NCBI GenBank assembly: GCA_026692705.1
Contig: JAPLOE010000150.1
Location: forward strand, 1 to 53,805
Direction of reading: 5' to 3'
Source: Planctomycetota bacterium
GTDB taxonomy: Bacteria; Planctomycetota; UBA1135; GCA-002686595
DNA: 53,805 nucleotides
The notes under the pieces are model-generated. The model saw only the letters and a program-made list of their open reading frames with translations, ran no database searches and was not told where the DNA came from. The position numbers and the translations under genes are program-made. The first letter of the stretch is position 1, and each line of letters begins with the position of its first letter. Below are positions 34,155 to 42,794 of this stretch, in pieces.

Positions 34155-36113
34155 ATGGCAGCCAAGGACACGATCACCGTCTTCGACCAGCAGGGACAGC
34201 CGCGCGAGCTCCCGAGGCAGGAGTTCCTCGACAAGGTGCTGCCCAAGCTCCTCGAGGCGGCCTGGGGCAATGCGGACCAGCTCTACCAGCAGATCGTGTT
34301 CGCGCTGGAGAACGGGCTGCACGACGGCGTCCTCAAGGCGGCCGAGCGGCTCGACGAGCTCGACGGCGGTGCCGAGCGCGGCAAGGTGCTCTTGTCGGCG
34401 ACGCAGTTCCAGACCGGCCAGCACGACGCGGCCGAGGCGACCCTGCGCGCGAGCCTCGAGAAGAACGGCGAAAGCTCCATCGCGGTCGTCAACCTCGCGC
34501 GCATGCGCCAGGCGCGCGGCGACGTCGACGGCGCGCAGACGCTGCTCTCGCGCGCGCTCGAGCTCGACGCGAACCAGGAGAACGCGCTCGGCTGGTCCTG
34601 CCAGCTGATGCAGGAGGCCGGTGGCGAGGAGGCCGTGGTCGAATTCCTCGAGGACCTCTCCAAGGGCCCGGGCAACTGGCGCGCGACGCTGTGGCTCGCA
34701 CAGCAGAAGCTGCGCTCGCAGGACGCCGATCGGGGCATCGAGCTGCTGCGCGGCGTGATGGACCTCGTGGCGCGCGATCCGGGCGCGCTGATGGGCGCGA
34801 GCGCGGACCTCGGCAAGGCCGGCAAGCTCAACGAGCTGATCGAGCTCGTCGGGCCGCGCTTCGACGAGCGCCGCCACCGTCCGGAGACCGGCTTCAACCT
34901 GATGCAGGCCTACGCGCAGCTCGGCCGCGCCGATGAGGCGCGCCAGGTGCACGCGCGCCTCTCGGCGCTCAACCTGCCGCCGCTCGCCAACGCGCTCGCG
35001 CAGTTCGGCCAGCGCCTCGGCATCAAGCCGCCCGCCGGCGCTCCCGCCGCGGCGCAACCCGCCGCCCCCGGCCAGCCGGCCGGCCAGCAGCAGCTCGAGC
35101 TGCGCCTCTTCGTCGTGCAGGGCCCGCTGTGGATGCAGGGGCTCGGCGCGCCGTGGCTCGCGCCCGAGAAGGACCCCAAGGCGCCGCTCGTCACGTTCGC
35201 CGGCTTCTCCGACGAAGGGCTCGCGTCGCAGCCCAAGGGCCAGCAGACGCGCGTCGACGACGACATCGCCCGCATGGCGCGCGCACTGCCGCTGTACCTG
35301 TCGGAGTCGGTCTACCTGCGCACGGCCGCGCGTTCGGACATGGTCGTGCCGATCCTCCCCGGCGGGATGTTCGTCGTGATGGGCCAGCTGTGGCCGATCG
35401 AGGCGCTCCACAAGGGCCGCCCGCCGGAAGCCAAGCCCGACTACATCGTGCAGGGCCTGCTCGCGCGCGACGACGGCGGCTTCCGCGTCGAGCTCGTGAT
35501 CTTCGACGGCAAGGACTCGAAGGAAGTGCACCGCATCCGCGCGATCGGGCTGCGCAAGCTCGAGGAGCACGCGCTGCGGCTCGAGGACGAGCTGCTCGAC
35601 TGGCTCGAGACGAAGGGCATCGCGCGCACCGTGCCGAAGACGGGTTTCGTCGGCAAGCTGCTCGGGGGCAAGCCGCACTCCGGGCCTCAGACGGTGTCGC
35701 GGCCTTCGGTCGACGGCCAGGTGCTGCACCTGACCGGCATCTCGAACCTGCTCGCGATGGCGGTGCCGGCGATCGGGCTGGGCTCGCGCGAGATCCTCGC
35801 CAACGAGGCCGAGCTGCTCTCGGGCTGCATCGAGGACGCGCGCAAGAACCCCGACTGCGGCGCCGCGCAGGCGCTGGCGGCCTGCGGGATGATGTTCGCG
35901 GTGCGCTACGGCTCGACGGCCGTCGCCAAGTCGAAGGGCGAGCTGCTCGAGCTCGTCGACAAGGACCGCGACGCCAAGGGCGTGCTGCGCCTGCTCTCGC
36001 CGGGCATCTACATGCGCCTGGGCGAGAAGGAGCGCTCGGAGGCCGCCAAGGTGCAGCTCAAGGGCGCCGCGGGCGAGACCTACGACAAGTGGCTCGAGAG
36101 CATCAAGCCGTGA
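34155..36113 (+). CDS. TPR-repeat protein, function unknown
   Basis: 652 residues. Residues 40-290 consist of helical TPR-like repeats (for example AARQ-type helices in LEKNGESSIAVVNLARMRQARGDVDGAQTLLSRAL). A Pro/Ala/Gln-rich linker (about 295-315) leads to a C-terminal region with LELRLFVVQGPLWMQGLG, MVVPILPGGMFVVMGQLW and KPDYIVQGLLARDDGGFRVELVIFDG. No signal peptide; the ATG at 34155 follows an AGGA ribosome site by 8 bp. TPR parts usually mediate protein contacts; no enzyme motif was seen. It diverges from top6B, 149 bp between starts. Confidence 0.75.
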   Translation: MAAKDTITVFDQQGQPRELPRQEFLDKVLPKLLEAAWGNADQLYQQIVFALENGLHDGVLKAAERLDELDGGAERGKVLLSATQFQTGQHDAAEATLRASLEKNGESSIAVVNLARMRQARGDVDGAQTLLSRALELDANQENALGWSCQLMQEAGGEEAVVEFLEDLSKGPGNWRATLWLAQQKLRSQDADRGIELLRGVMDLVARDPGALMGASADLGKAGKLNELIELVGPRFDERRHRPETGFNLMQAYAQLGRADEARQVHARLSALNLPPLANALAQFGQRLGIKPPAGAPAAAQPAAPGQPAGQQQLELRLFVVQGPLWMQGLGAPWLAPEKDPKAPLVTFAGFSDEGLASQPKGQQTRVDDDIARMARALPLYLSESVYLRTAARSDMVVPILPGGMFVVMGQLWPIEALHKGRPPEAKPDYIVQGLLARDDGGFRVELVIFDGKDSKEVHRIRAIGLRKLEEHALRLEDELLDWLETKGIARTVPKTGFVGKLLGGKPHSGPQTVSRPSVDGQVLHLTGISNLLAMAVPAIGLGSREILANEAELLSGCIEDARKNPDCGAAQALAACGMMFAVRYGSTAVAKSKGELLELVDKDRDAKGVLRLLSPGIYMRLGEKERSEAAKVQLKGAAGETYDKWLESIKP

Positions 36114-36309
36114 AGGTTTCCGCGAGCCGCTGGAGCAGCCACCAGGCTCCGGCGGCCGCGAGCACCAGCTTGGGTGCGCTCGAGAGGCACCCGACCCTCA
36201 GGTAACGCTGCTGCAGCGACCCGCCGCAGCCCGGGCACATCCGGGGCGGCGGCGTCGGCAGCGCCACGTCGCAGTGCGGGCAGCGGCGGCCTTCGATCAG
36301 CTTCGGCAT
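36103..36309 (-). CDS. Small zinc-ribbon membrane protein overlapping mqnA
   Basis: 68 residues from ATG 36309. The N-terminus RRCPHC and RMCPGCGG form a zinc ribbon (two CxxC pairs), followed by a hydrophobic segment (LVLAAAGAWWLLQRL) near the C-terminus. Its start overlaps the mqnA coding end by 13 bp and its stop overlaps the convergent TPR gene by 11 bp. It is probably co-translated with mqnA. The function is unknown. Confidence 0.68.
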   Translation of the reverse strand: MPKLIEGRRCPHCDVALPTPPPRMCPGCGGSLQQRYLRVGCLSSAPKLVLAAAGAWWLLQRLAETFTA

Positions 36310-37121
36310 CGGGGTTCTCCGGCGCGGATCGCGCGGGGCGTGAGGTCGGCCGCGCACAGGCCGAGGCGGGCGGATTCGTCGCGGAAACGCAGCAGGGCGG
36401 GCTCGAGCTGCTCGCCGGGATCGTAGAGGCACTCCTTGGCGAGGTACTCGAGGCAGGGCTCGAGCGGCAGCGCCCAGTCGCGGGCGGCCTCGCGGGCGAG
36501 CGCCTCGAGCGAGGCCCGGCCACGCTCGCGCGCGCGCTCGAAGCAGGCGAGCTGCTCCGCCGACAGGTCGACGCCGGGGCGCACGATCCACAGCGCGAAC
36601 ACGAACGGCAGGCCCGTGTCCTTGGCCCACAGCTCGCTCGGATTGAGCGTCGGCGGCGCGCCGGGCGAGAGCGCCTCCACCAGCGAGCGGTCGCCGATGC
36701 GCAGCCAGCCGCCGTCGTCGCCGCTCTCCGCCTCCGCGCGCGGGTCGCGGCCGGTGGGGGCCTCGCGGAAGCGTAGCCCAAGCTCGCGGCGGGCGAGCAC
36801 GATCTGCGTGAGGGCCTGAGAGGTGCGGCTCGCGGGGTCGAGCACGACCGAACGCAGCTCGCCCAGCTTGCGGCGCAGGAACACCTGCACGCTGGCGACG
36901 TAGCCGCGCCCCGCGATCGCCGGACCGACGATGTAGCCGTAGCCGGGCGCGCGGAAGAGCTCGATCGAGCTCACCAGCGCGACGTCGATCGTGCCCGCGC
37001 GCAGGCGCTCGACCAGCCGCGACGGCACCTCGCGCGCGACCTCGAGACCCGGCTCGGATTCGAGGCCGAGGTTGATCGGGCGAGCGACGAGGTAGGGGAC
37101 CGTGCCTACGCGAAGGCGCAT
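36297..37121 (-). CDS. mqnA: Chorismate dehydratase, futalosine menaquinone pathway
   Basis: 274 residues. MqnA is a periplasmic-binding-protein-like fold that dehydrates chorismate to 3-enolpyruvyl-benzoate. The family motifs RVGTVPYLVARPI, IDVALVSSIELFR (substrate site) and SVVLDPASRTSQAL are present, and the C-terminal half includes ALWIVRPGVDLSAEQLACF. It is separate from mqnC and mqnE (49.5-50.7 kb), as is common. It diverges from the RlmI-like gene, 27 bp between starts, and ends inside the zinc-ribbon gene. Confidence 0.92.
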   Translation of the reverse strand: MRLRVGTVPYLVARPINLGLESEPGLEVAREVPSRLVERLRAGTIDVALVSSIELFRAPGYGYIVGPAIAGRGYVASVQVFLRRKLGELRSVVLDPASRTSQALTQIVLARRELGLRFREAPTGRDPRAEAESGDDGGWLRIGDRSLVEALSPGAPPTLNPSELWAKDTGLPFVFALWIVRPGVDLSAEQLACFERARERGRASLEALAREAARDWALPLEPCLEYLAKECLYDPGEQLEPALLRFRDESARLGLCAADLTPRAIRAGEPRCRS

Positions 37122-37148
37122 CCGTCCACGGTAGAGCGTCCGCGGGGC

Positions 37149-38138
37149 GTGGACAATGGGGAGGGGCGACCGCGAAGATCAGCGCCCTTGAAGCCGCGTC
37201 TCTTCGCCCCGCCGCCGTTCCCCGACTACGAGCTCGTCGATTCCGGCGCGGCGGAGAAGCTCGAGCGCTTTGGCGCCGTCACGTTGCGCCGTCCCGACCC
37301 GCAGGCGCTGTGGCCGCGGCGCGCCGACGAGCGCGAGTGGGCGCGCGCCGACCTCGCCTTCGAGCGCGATCCGGACTCCGGCGGCAAGCGCGGGCGCTGG
37401 GTCGCGGGCCCGCGCGCGCGGCCGGAGCTCGCGCGTGCCGAGCCCGAGTGGACGATCCGCTGGCGCGACGCGAGCTGCATCGTGCGGCCGACGCCGTTCA
37501 AGCACGTGGGCCTGTTCCCCGAGCAGGCCGCGAACTGGCAGTACGTCGCGGACGCGCGCGAGCGGATCGTCGGCCCCGGTGAGCGACCGCGACTGCTCAA
37601 CCTGTTCGGCTACACCGGCATCGCGAGCATCGTCGCCGTGCAGGCGGGCTACGACGTCACGCACGTCGACGCGTCCAAGACGTCGCTCGCCTGGCTCAAG
37701 GAGAACGCGGCGGCGTCGGGGCTCGCGGACAATGCGCTGCGAGTGCTGCTCGACGATGCGCTGGCCTTCGCGCGCCGCGAGGTGCGCCGCGGCTCGCGTT
37801 ACCACGCGATCCTCGTCGACCCGCCGCACTTCGGGCGTGGCCCCAAGGGCGAAACGTGGCAGTTCGAGGACCACACGGCGCCGCTCGTCGAGGCCCTGCG
37901 CGAACTCGCCGCTGAACGCGCGTTCCTCGTGCTCTCGACCTACGCCATCGGTTTCTCGCCGCTCTCGTTCCACAACCTGCTCGCGGCGCTCGGCCCCGGC
38001 CAGATCGACTCCGGCGAGCTCGCCCTGCCCGAACGCGAGCGCCCCGGCCTCTCCCGCCGCTTCCTGCCCTGCGGCTTCTGCGCCCGCTGGTCGCGCGGTT
38101 TCGAGCCGCCGGCCGTGGAAGAGCTCGAGGCGCCGTGA
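37149..38138 (+). CDS. RlmI/RlmK-like SAM-dependent rRNA methyltransferase
   Basis: 329 residues from the GTG at 37149; a TTG at 37188, before KPRLFAPPPFPDYEL, is an alternative. The C-terminal Rossmann domain has motif I NLFGYTGIASIVAV, VTHVDASKTSLAWLKENA, and motif IV VDPPHFGRGPKGETW (DPPxFGRGPKGE is typical of the RlmI/RlmK family). The N-terminal PUA-like part of RlmI is missing. The probable substrate is a 23S rRNA cytidine or guanosine. It overlaps the next gene by 4 bp (GTGA), so it is coupled to an RluA enzyme. Confidence 0.86.
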   Translation: MDNGEGRPRRSAPLKPRLFAPPPFPDYELVDSGAAEKLERFGAVTLRRPDPQALWPRRADEREWARADLAFERDPDSGGKRGRWVAGPRARPELARAEPEWTIRWRDASCIVRPTPFKHVGLFPEQAANWQYVADARERIVGPGERPRLLNLFGYTGIASIVAVQAGYDVTHVDASKTSLAWLKENAAASGLADNALRVLLDDALAFARREVRRGSRYHAILVDPPHFGRGPKGETWQFEDHTAPLVEALRELAAERAFLVLSTYAIGFSPLSFHNLLAALGPGQIDSGELALPERERPGLSRRFLPCGFCARWSRGFEPPAVEELEAP

Positions 38139-38806
38139 CGCTCGAGGTGCTGCTCGTCGACAACCACTTGCTCGCCGTCGCCAAGCCCGCCGGCCTTCCG
38201 GTCGTGCCCGACTCGAGCGGCGACGAGAGCCTCTACGACCAGGCGCGCGAGTGGATCCGTCGCGAGTACGCCAAGCCCGGCGAAGTGTTCCTCGGCGTCG
38301 TGCACCGCCTCGACCGGCCCGTTTCCGGCGTCGTGCTCTTCGGGCGCACGAGCAAGGCCGCCTCGCGGCTTTCCGAGCAGTTTCGCTCGCACTCCGTCCG
38401 CAAGCTCTACTTCGGCGTCAGCGCCACCGCGCCGCGCGCCTCCGAGGGCGAGCTCGTCCAGTGGCTCACCAAGGACGAGGCGCGCAACGTCGTCAGTGCT
38501 TCGTCGACCGAGCGCAACGGCTCCCAACGTTCGGTCACGCGCTGGAGGCTTGCAGGGAACGACGCGCGCTTCTTTCATCTGGACCTCGAGCCTTCCACAG
38601 GCCGTCCGCACCAGCTCCGCGTCGCGGCGGCCTCGCTTGGCTGTCCCTTGCTCGGGGACCTGAAGTACGGCGCGGCGGTTCCGCTTCCCGATCAGAGTGT
38701 CGGTCTGCATGCGGCGCTTCTCGAAGTGGACCACCCGACGCTCAAGACGCGGGTCGTGGTCCGCGCGCCGGTGCCGGAGCGTGACTGGTGGAGCTGGCGT
38801 CGCTGA
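38135..38806 (+). CDS. RluA-family pseudouridine synthase (second copy)
   Basis: 223 residues from GTG 38135, which overlaps the preceding stop. The signature VVHRLDRPVSGVVLFGRTS has catalytic Asp60, and the family end GRPHQLRVAAASLGCPLLGDLKYG is present. No S4 domain. Coupling with an rRNA methyltransferase suggests a ribosomal RNA target. It differs from the copy at 4509-5228. Confidence 0.9.
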   Translation: MTLEVLLVDNHLLAVAKPAGLPVVPDSSGDESLYDQAREWIRREYAKPGEVFLGVVHRLDRPVSGVVLFGRTSKAASRLSEQFRSHSVRKLYFGVSATAPRASEGELVQWLTKDEARNVVSASSTERNGSQRSVTRWRLAGNDARFFHLDLEPSTGRPHQLRVAAASLGCPLLGDLKYGAAVPLPDQSVGLHAALLEVDHPTLKTRVVVRAPVPERDWWSWRR

Positions 38807-38928
38807 CGCCTCCTCGCGAAGCGAAGCAGACTGCACAGGGAGAAGAGAGAGTCAGCGGAGGGCGGACACTAGGGCACCACGCCTTCTCCACTTCGCTCCA
38901 CTCTCCGCACGCTCGGACGAGTCTTCGC

Positions 38929-39975
38929 TCAGTTTTCGAGCGCGAGCTCGAGCTGTTTCCAAGCGGGGCGCCAGGCCAGGCCGAGGTTGAGGATCTTCTG
39001 CACGAGCATCGGGTAGGGGACACCACCGGCCTTTGCGGAGTCGGCGAAGTCCTCGTCACGCGCGAGGTCCGGGTTGGCGTTGGCCTCGATGACCCACACC
39101 TTGCCCTCGGCGTCGAGGCGCAGGTCGATGCGGGCGTAGCCGGAAAGCGAGAGCGCGCGGTAGACGGCGGTGCACGTGCGCACGACGTCGCGCTCGACCT
39201 CGGGCGAGAGGTTCTCGGCCGGGCCGGTGCGGATGCCGCGCTTGCGCTGGTAGGCGGCGCTCCATTTCACGCGTTCGGTGGCGATGCGCGGCTGGTCCTC
39301 GGGCCAGTCGTTGAAGGTCATCTCCCAGATCGGGAAGTGCTCGACGCGCGCATTGCCGATCAGCCCGACGTAGAGCTCGCGGCCCTCGATGTACTCCTCG
39401 GCGAGCACGTCGGTCTCGTAGGTCTCGTGCATGTAGCGCACGCGCTCGAGCAGCTTGTCGGCCGAGTGCACGATGGAGGCCTGCGAGATGCCGAGCGAAG
39501 CGTCCTCGACCGCCGACTTCACGAGCAGCGGAAAGCGCGCGTTGCGCGGGCAGCGAACTGCCGCGCCGTAGGGAAACGTCGTGCCGCGCGGCGTGCGGAT
39601 GCGGTGCCACGAGAGGATCTTCTTCGTCAGCACCTTGTCGTGCGCGAGCATCAGGCCCCGCGGGTTGCAGCCCGTGTACGCGCGCCGCATCAGCTCGATG
39701 AAGCTGATGACGGCTTGGCCGTAGAGCGCCACGCCGTGGAATTCCTCGAGCACGTTGAAGGTCACGTGCGGGTTGAACGCGTCGAAGGCCGTGCGCAGCA
39801 CCTGCAGGTCGTCGTGCACGCCGACGGGGCGCGCCTCGTGGCCGAGTTCCTCGAGCGCCGCGAGGATGTCGTGCTCGGTGCGCCAGGGAACGATCGTCGG
39901 CCCGGAGCGCGGCGAGCGGTCCTCGGGCGGCACGAGGTCCTCGTGCATCAGCACCAGCACGCGCAACTTTCTCAT
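38929..39975 (-). CDS. ATP-grasp ligase, D-Ala-D-Ala-ligase-like
   Basis: 348 residues. The N-terminal domain starts RVLVLMHEDLVPPEDRS. The ATP-grasp part has FPLLVKSAVEDASLGIS (phosphate loop), VLAEEYIEGRELYVGLIG, and metal ligands in ARIDLRLDAEGKVWVIEANANPDL (Asp ... Glu-x-Asn). These join a carboxylate to an amine with ATP. Unlike Ddl, it has a longer N-terminus and no obvious D-Ala motif, so the substrate is open; peptide or amino-acid ligation is plausible. Its ATG overlaps the stop of the metallopeptidase gene (ATGA). Confidence 0.85.
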   Translation of the reverse strand: MRKLRVLVLMHEDLVPPEDRSPRSGPTIVPWRTEHDILAALEELGHEARPVGVHDDLQVLRTAFDAFNPHVTFNVLEEFHGVALYGQAVISFIELMRRAYTGCNPRGLMLAHDKVLTKKILSWHRIRTPRGTTFPYGAAVRCPRNARFPLLVKSAVEDASLGISQASIVHSADKLLERVRYMHETYETDVLAEEYIEGRELYVGLIGNARVEHFPIWEMTFNDWPEDQPRIATERVKWSAAYQRKRGIRTGPAENLSPEVERDVVRTCTAVYRALSLSGYARIDLRLDAEGKVWVIEANANPDLARDEDFADSAKAGGVPYPMLVQKILNLGLAWRPAWKQLELALEN

Positions 39976-41009
39976 CGTGCGAGTCGGTGGTACCCGGTGT
40001 GGAGGATGCGCATCGTGTGGACCGCGAGCAGCAGGGCTGCATCCAGTCTGGCCGCGACGGGGCGGGAGTCAACGACCAGGTGCAGCTCCCTCGCGCGCTG
40101 CGTCATGTCCTGCAGCACCTGCTCGACGGTGTAGGCCGGCGCTTCGCTCCAGCGCGAGAGCGCCGCGACGAGCTCGGGCCGCTGCGCACGCAGGAAGGCC
40201 GCCGCCGAGCGCCGCCGGTCGCCCGGTACGGCCCGCGCGAAGAGCCGCTTGAGGCCACGGTCGAAGGCGTAGGGCATCCGCGCGCGGTACCGCTCGCGCT
40301 TGGTCTCGTAGTGCTCACGCAGCGTCGTTTCGTTGCCTTCGAGCGGTTCCGTCCGCTCGCGCAGCCGCACGGGAGGCCGCCGGCCGCCGATGCGCCCGGC
40401 GAGCTCTTCCATGTACTCGAGCTTGAGCAGGGCGGGCCAGCCGCGGTAGCGCCAGCGCCAGACGTTCGGGGGCCCCAGCCACACCGCGAACGTCTCGGCG
40501 AAGTCCTCGGCCGGATGGCTCTGCGCGTACCAATGCGGCAAGTGCTGCACGAAGCTGCGGCTGTAGGGCTCGGGCCGGTAGTGGGGCTCGTAGGGAGCGC
40601 TCCACAGTCCGAACACCTCGCGCCAGCGCCGGGTGGTGTGCAGCCGATAGGCGTTGTCCACCGCGTGGCCGGCTTCGTGCCGCAGCAGTCGCCCGAAGCT
40701 CTTCGCGCTGCCGCCCTCGACGAAACCGAGCATGCTGCGCTCGAGCCGCTCGAGCCGTGGATGCGCGAGGTAGAAGGGGATCGCGACTCCCGGCACGCCG
40801 TCGGGCGAGAACCACTCCGTCGAGAGCCACGCGTGCGGCTCGAAGTGCCGCAGGCCACGTTCGTGCAGCTCGCCGTGGAAGCGCTCGATGCGCGCGGCGA
40901 GCGGGGTGCGTTCGAGCTCAAGCCCCAGGTCGCAGAAGCGCAGGTCGAGCAACCGCTCGTCGTCCCACTGCGTCCAGCGCAGGGGCTTCGCCCGGCCGCG
41001 GCGCTTCAT
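39972..41009 (-). CDS. Putative zinc metallopeptidase (HEAGH, Peptidase_Mx-like)
   Basis: 345 residues from ATG 41009. Zinc motif GRLLRHEAGHAVDNAYRL (His111, Glu112, His115) and a downstream SHPAEDFAETFAVWL (Glu168/Glu172) acidic motif match the pattern of putative zinc-binding metallopeptidases often encoded beside ATP-grasp enzymes, as I remember. No signal peptide is seen, so it is probably cytoplasmic. Both ends overlap neighbours by 4 bp: with the anchored protein before (ATGA at 41006-41009) and the ATP-grasp gene after. An Arg-rich N-terminus precedes WTQWDDERLLDLRFCDL. Confidence 0.8.
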   Translation of the reverse strand: MKRRGRAKPLRWTQWDDERLLDLRFCDLGLELERTPLAARIERFHGELHERGLRHFEPHAWLSTEWFSPDGVPGVAIPFYLAHPRLERLERSMLGFVEGGSAKSFGRLLRHEAGHAVDNAYRLHTTRRWREVFGLWSAPYEPHYRPEPYSRSFVQHLPHWYAQSHPAEDFAETFAVWLGPPNVWRWRYRGWPALLKLEYMEELAGRIGGRRPPVRLRERTEPLEGNETTLREHYETKRERYRARMPYAFDRGLKRLFARAVPGDRRRSAAAFLRAQRPELVAALSRWSEAPAYTVEQVLQDMTQRARELHLVVDSRPVAARLDAALLLAVHTMRILHTGYHRLAR

Positions 41010-42514
41010 CTCGTCGGGACTCGAACGACGATGTCGGCCTTGGGATCGCAGGTCAGGCGCGGCTGCGCGTTGTCGTCCTTGCGGTCCTCTCCGACCGACC
41101 AGAGCACGAGCGTGCCATCGGGCTCGAGCCGCGAGGCGAGTGGCTTTCCGCTGAACGGATCGAGGATGCTCGCCGCGGCTTGCTGCGCCGCCGCGGCGCC
41201 GTCGCGCGTCGCGATCCGCGCCAGCTGCACGAGTTCCTTCAGCGCCGCGAGCTCGCCCCAAGGGTGCTGCGACCCGAGCCCGGGTGGCGTGAGCTTGAAG
41301 CCGAACTGGTTCGAACTCAGCGCGCTCCGGACCATCGGCAGCGGACCGCCGGAGGAGTAGGGAGCGACCTCGGCGCGCGGCAGATCGGCGAGCCAGGTCC
41401 GGAGAGTGTCGGCGAGCTCCTGGTCCATCTGCAGCGACAGCATTGGACCCGCGCCGAAGTCATCTCGGGTGTCCATGCGCACACGGCTCGAGAGGCCGTT
41501 CTTGGCGCGCTCGAAATCCCGCTCGACCAGCCGCAGCTCGCCGGGGATCGCGGCGAGGTAACGCTCGCGCGGTTCCAGCGCCGCGACGTGCGCGTCGAAC
41601 TCCGGAGGAAACCCCGTCGATTCGAGCAGGGCCATGCACAGGCAGGCGCGTTCGAGCACCTGGATCTCCGCCTCCGTCCAGGCGGCGAACCCCGTGATCC
41701 ACTCGAGCCCACAGAGTGCATCGCAAGCCGCGAGCGCCTTGCTCAAGTGCTCGCGCGCCGTCTGCGTCTCGCCCTTCGCCGCGTGGTAGACCGCGCTGTC
41801 AGCTAGCCGACGCGCGGCGAGCACCGCACCACACAAGCTCGGCATCGGTGCCGGCAGCCCCTCGCGCTCGAGCATCTCGAACCACTGCGCCGACGGAGTG
41901 TGGACGAGCTGGTCGGCGTCGAAGGTCTCGGACGGAATCGTCTCCGTCAGGTCCTGCCAGCCGGCGACCACCGCATAACACGCCCGATTCGCACGCAGCT
42001 GCGTGGGCTTGTCCTCCAGCTCGGCCCGCCAATTGGCGAGCCGCATCTCGTCCCCGAGGATCTCCGGATCGACTTGCGAGCACTCGGGCGCCGCCTTCTG
42101 CGGTCCGCTCGAACTCGCGGAGGTGATTCCGTAGTGCGTCTGGGTGAGGAACACTTCGGAAGGCAGCGTCAGCGTGCGAGCGATGCCACCGGGAACACGC
42201 GGCGGCATCGTCTGGTGCCCTATGGCGCCCGGGATCGCACCGCCCATGCGCGCGATCCAGTCCATCGAAGACTGCGCACGCGCTGTGTCCTTCGGGACGC
42301 CAGCCTTTGCGACCGACGCGGGCTTCGGGAGCCGTGCGAGCGACTGCTCGAGATCCGCGCGCGCTTCCGCGAGGTTGCGGGAAACGACACCGGCGAACAC
42401 CACGTACGCGGCCGCCATGGTCAGCAGCCAAACGCCCAAGGCGACGGCGATCCACAACCAGCGTCGATTGCGGCCGTACCAGTCGGTGCTTCGGGTCGGC
42501 GCGGCTTCCGGCAT
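41006..42514 (-). CDS. Membrane-anchored protein of a four-member paralogous family (distant member)
   Basis: 502 residues from ATG 42514 (GTG at 42538 is the alternative). A short cytoplasmic tail, one membrane helix (about 20-42: WLWIAVALGVWLLTMAAAYVVF), then a large extracytoplasmic region with alpha-helical segments (ACDALCGLEWITGFAAWTEAE). The end SILDPFSGKPLASRLEPDGTLVLWSVGEDRKDDNA is the 'DP-x-SG-x-PL ... LWSxGxDxxDD' ending seen in the three tandem proteins at 44.2-48.3 kb and resembling major-pseudopilin/planctomycete C-termini. It is the first gene of a coupled unit with the metallopeptidase and ATP-grasp genes. Function unknown. Confidence 0.75.
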   Translation of the reverse strand: MPEAAPTRSTDWYGRNRRWLWIAVALGVWLLTMAAAYVVFAGVVSRNLAEARADLEQSLARLPKPASVAKAGVPKDTARAQSSMDWIARMGGAIPGAIGHQTMPPRVPGGIARTLTLPSEVFLTQTHYGITSASSSGPQKAAPECSQVDPEILGDEMRLANWRAELEDKPTQLRANRACYAVVAGWQDLTETIPSETFDADQLVHTPSAQWFEMLEREGLPAPMPSLCGAVLAARRLADSAVYHAAKGETQTAREHLSKALAACDALCGLEWITGFAAWTEAEIQVLERACLCMALLESTGFPPEFDAHVAALEPRERYLAAIPGELRLVERDFERAKNGLSSRVRMDTRDDFGAGPMLSLQMDQELADTLRTWLADLPRAEVAPYSSGGPLPMVRSALSSNQFGFKLTPPGLGSQHPWGELAALKELVQLARIATRDGAAAAQQAAASILDPFSGKPLASRLEPDGTLVLWSVGEDRKDDNAQPRLTCDPKADIVVRVPTR

Positions 42515-42794
42515 GCGGGGCGATTGTAGGAGCGCCACGCCTTCGCCGAGGCCATCGAAGGAGCGCGAAATCCGGGCGCGGGACGGGGTCCGCAGCCTGA
42601 TTGCGAGCTTTCGTGCCGCAACGGCTCACTCCAGGTTGTCAACGAACGCCGCGGCGAGCGCGGGAAGGCAAGGTGCGAGCGGAGGCCGTTCGACCGGGAC
42701 CTCGCGGGGAAGTTCGGGATCGCGACTTCCGGGCGCCCCCCAGGCGACGAATGCGAGTCGTCGAAGAGGGGCCTCCGCTCGCGCTGCGGCGAGC

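Noticed and set aside
9974-38914. Shared CTCCACTCTCCGCACG near 9985 and 38897
   Set aside because: 16 bp identity in very GC-rich DNA of this length can occur by chance, and the flanks do not match.
38820-38928. Purine-rich then pyrimidine-rich stretch after the second RluA gene
   Set aside because: Only GGAGAAG/CTTCTCC pairs across a 38-bp loop; much weaker than the repeat at 22.6 kb, so not called.
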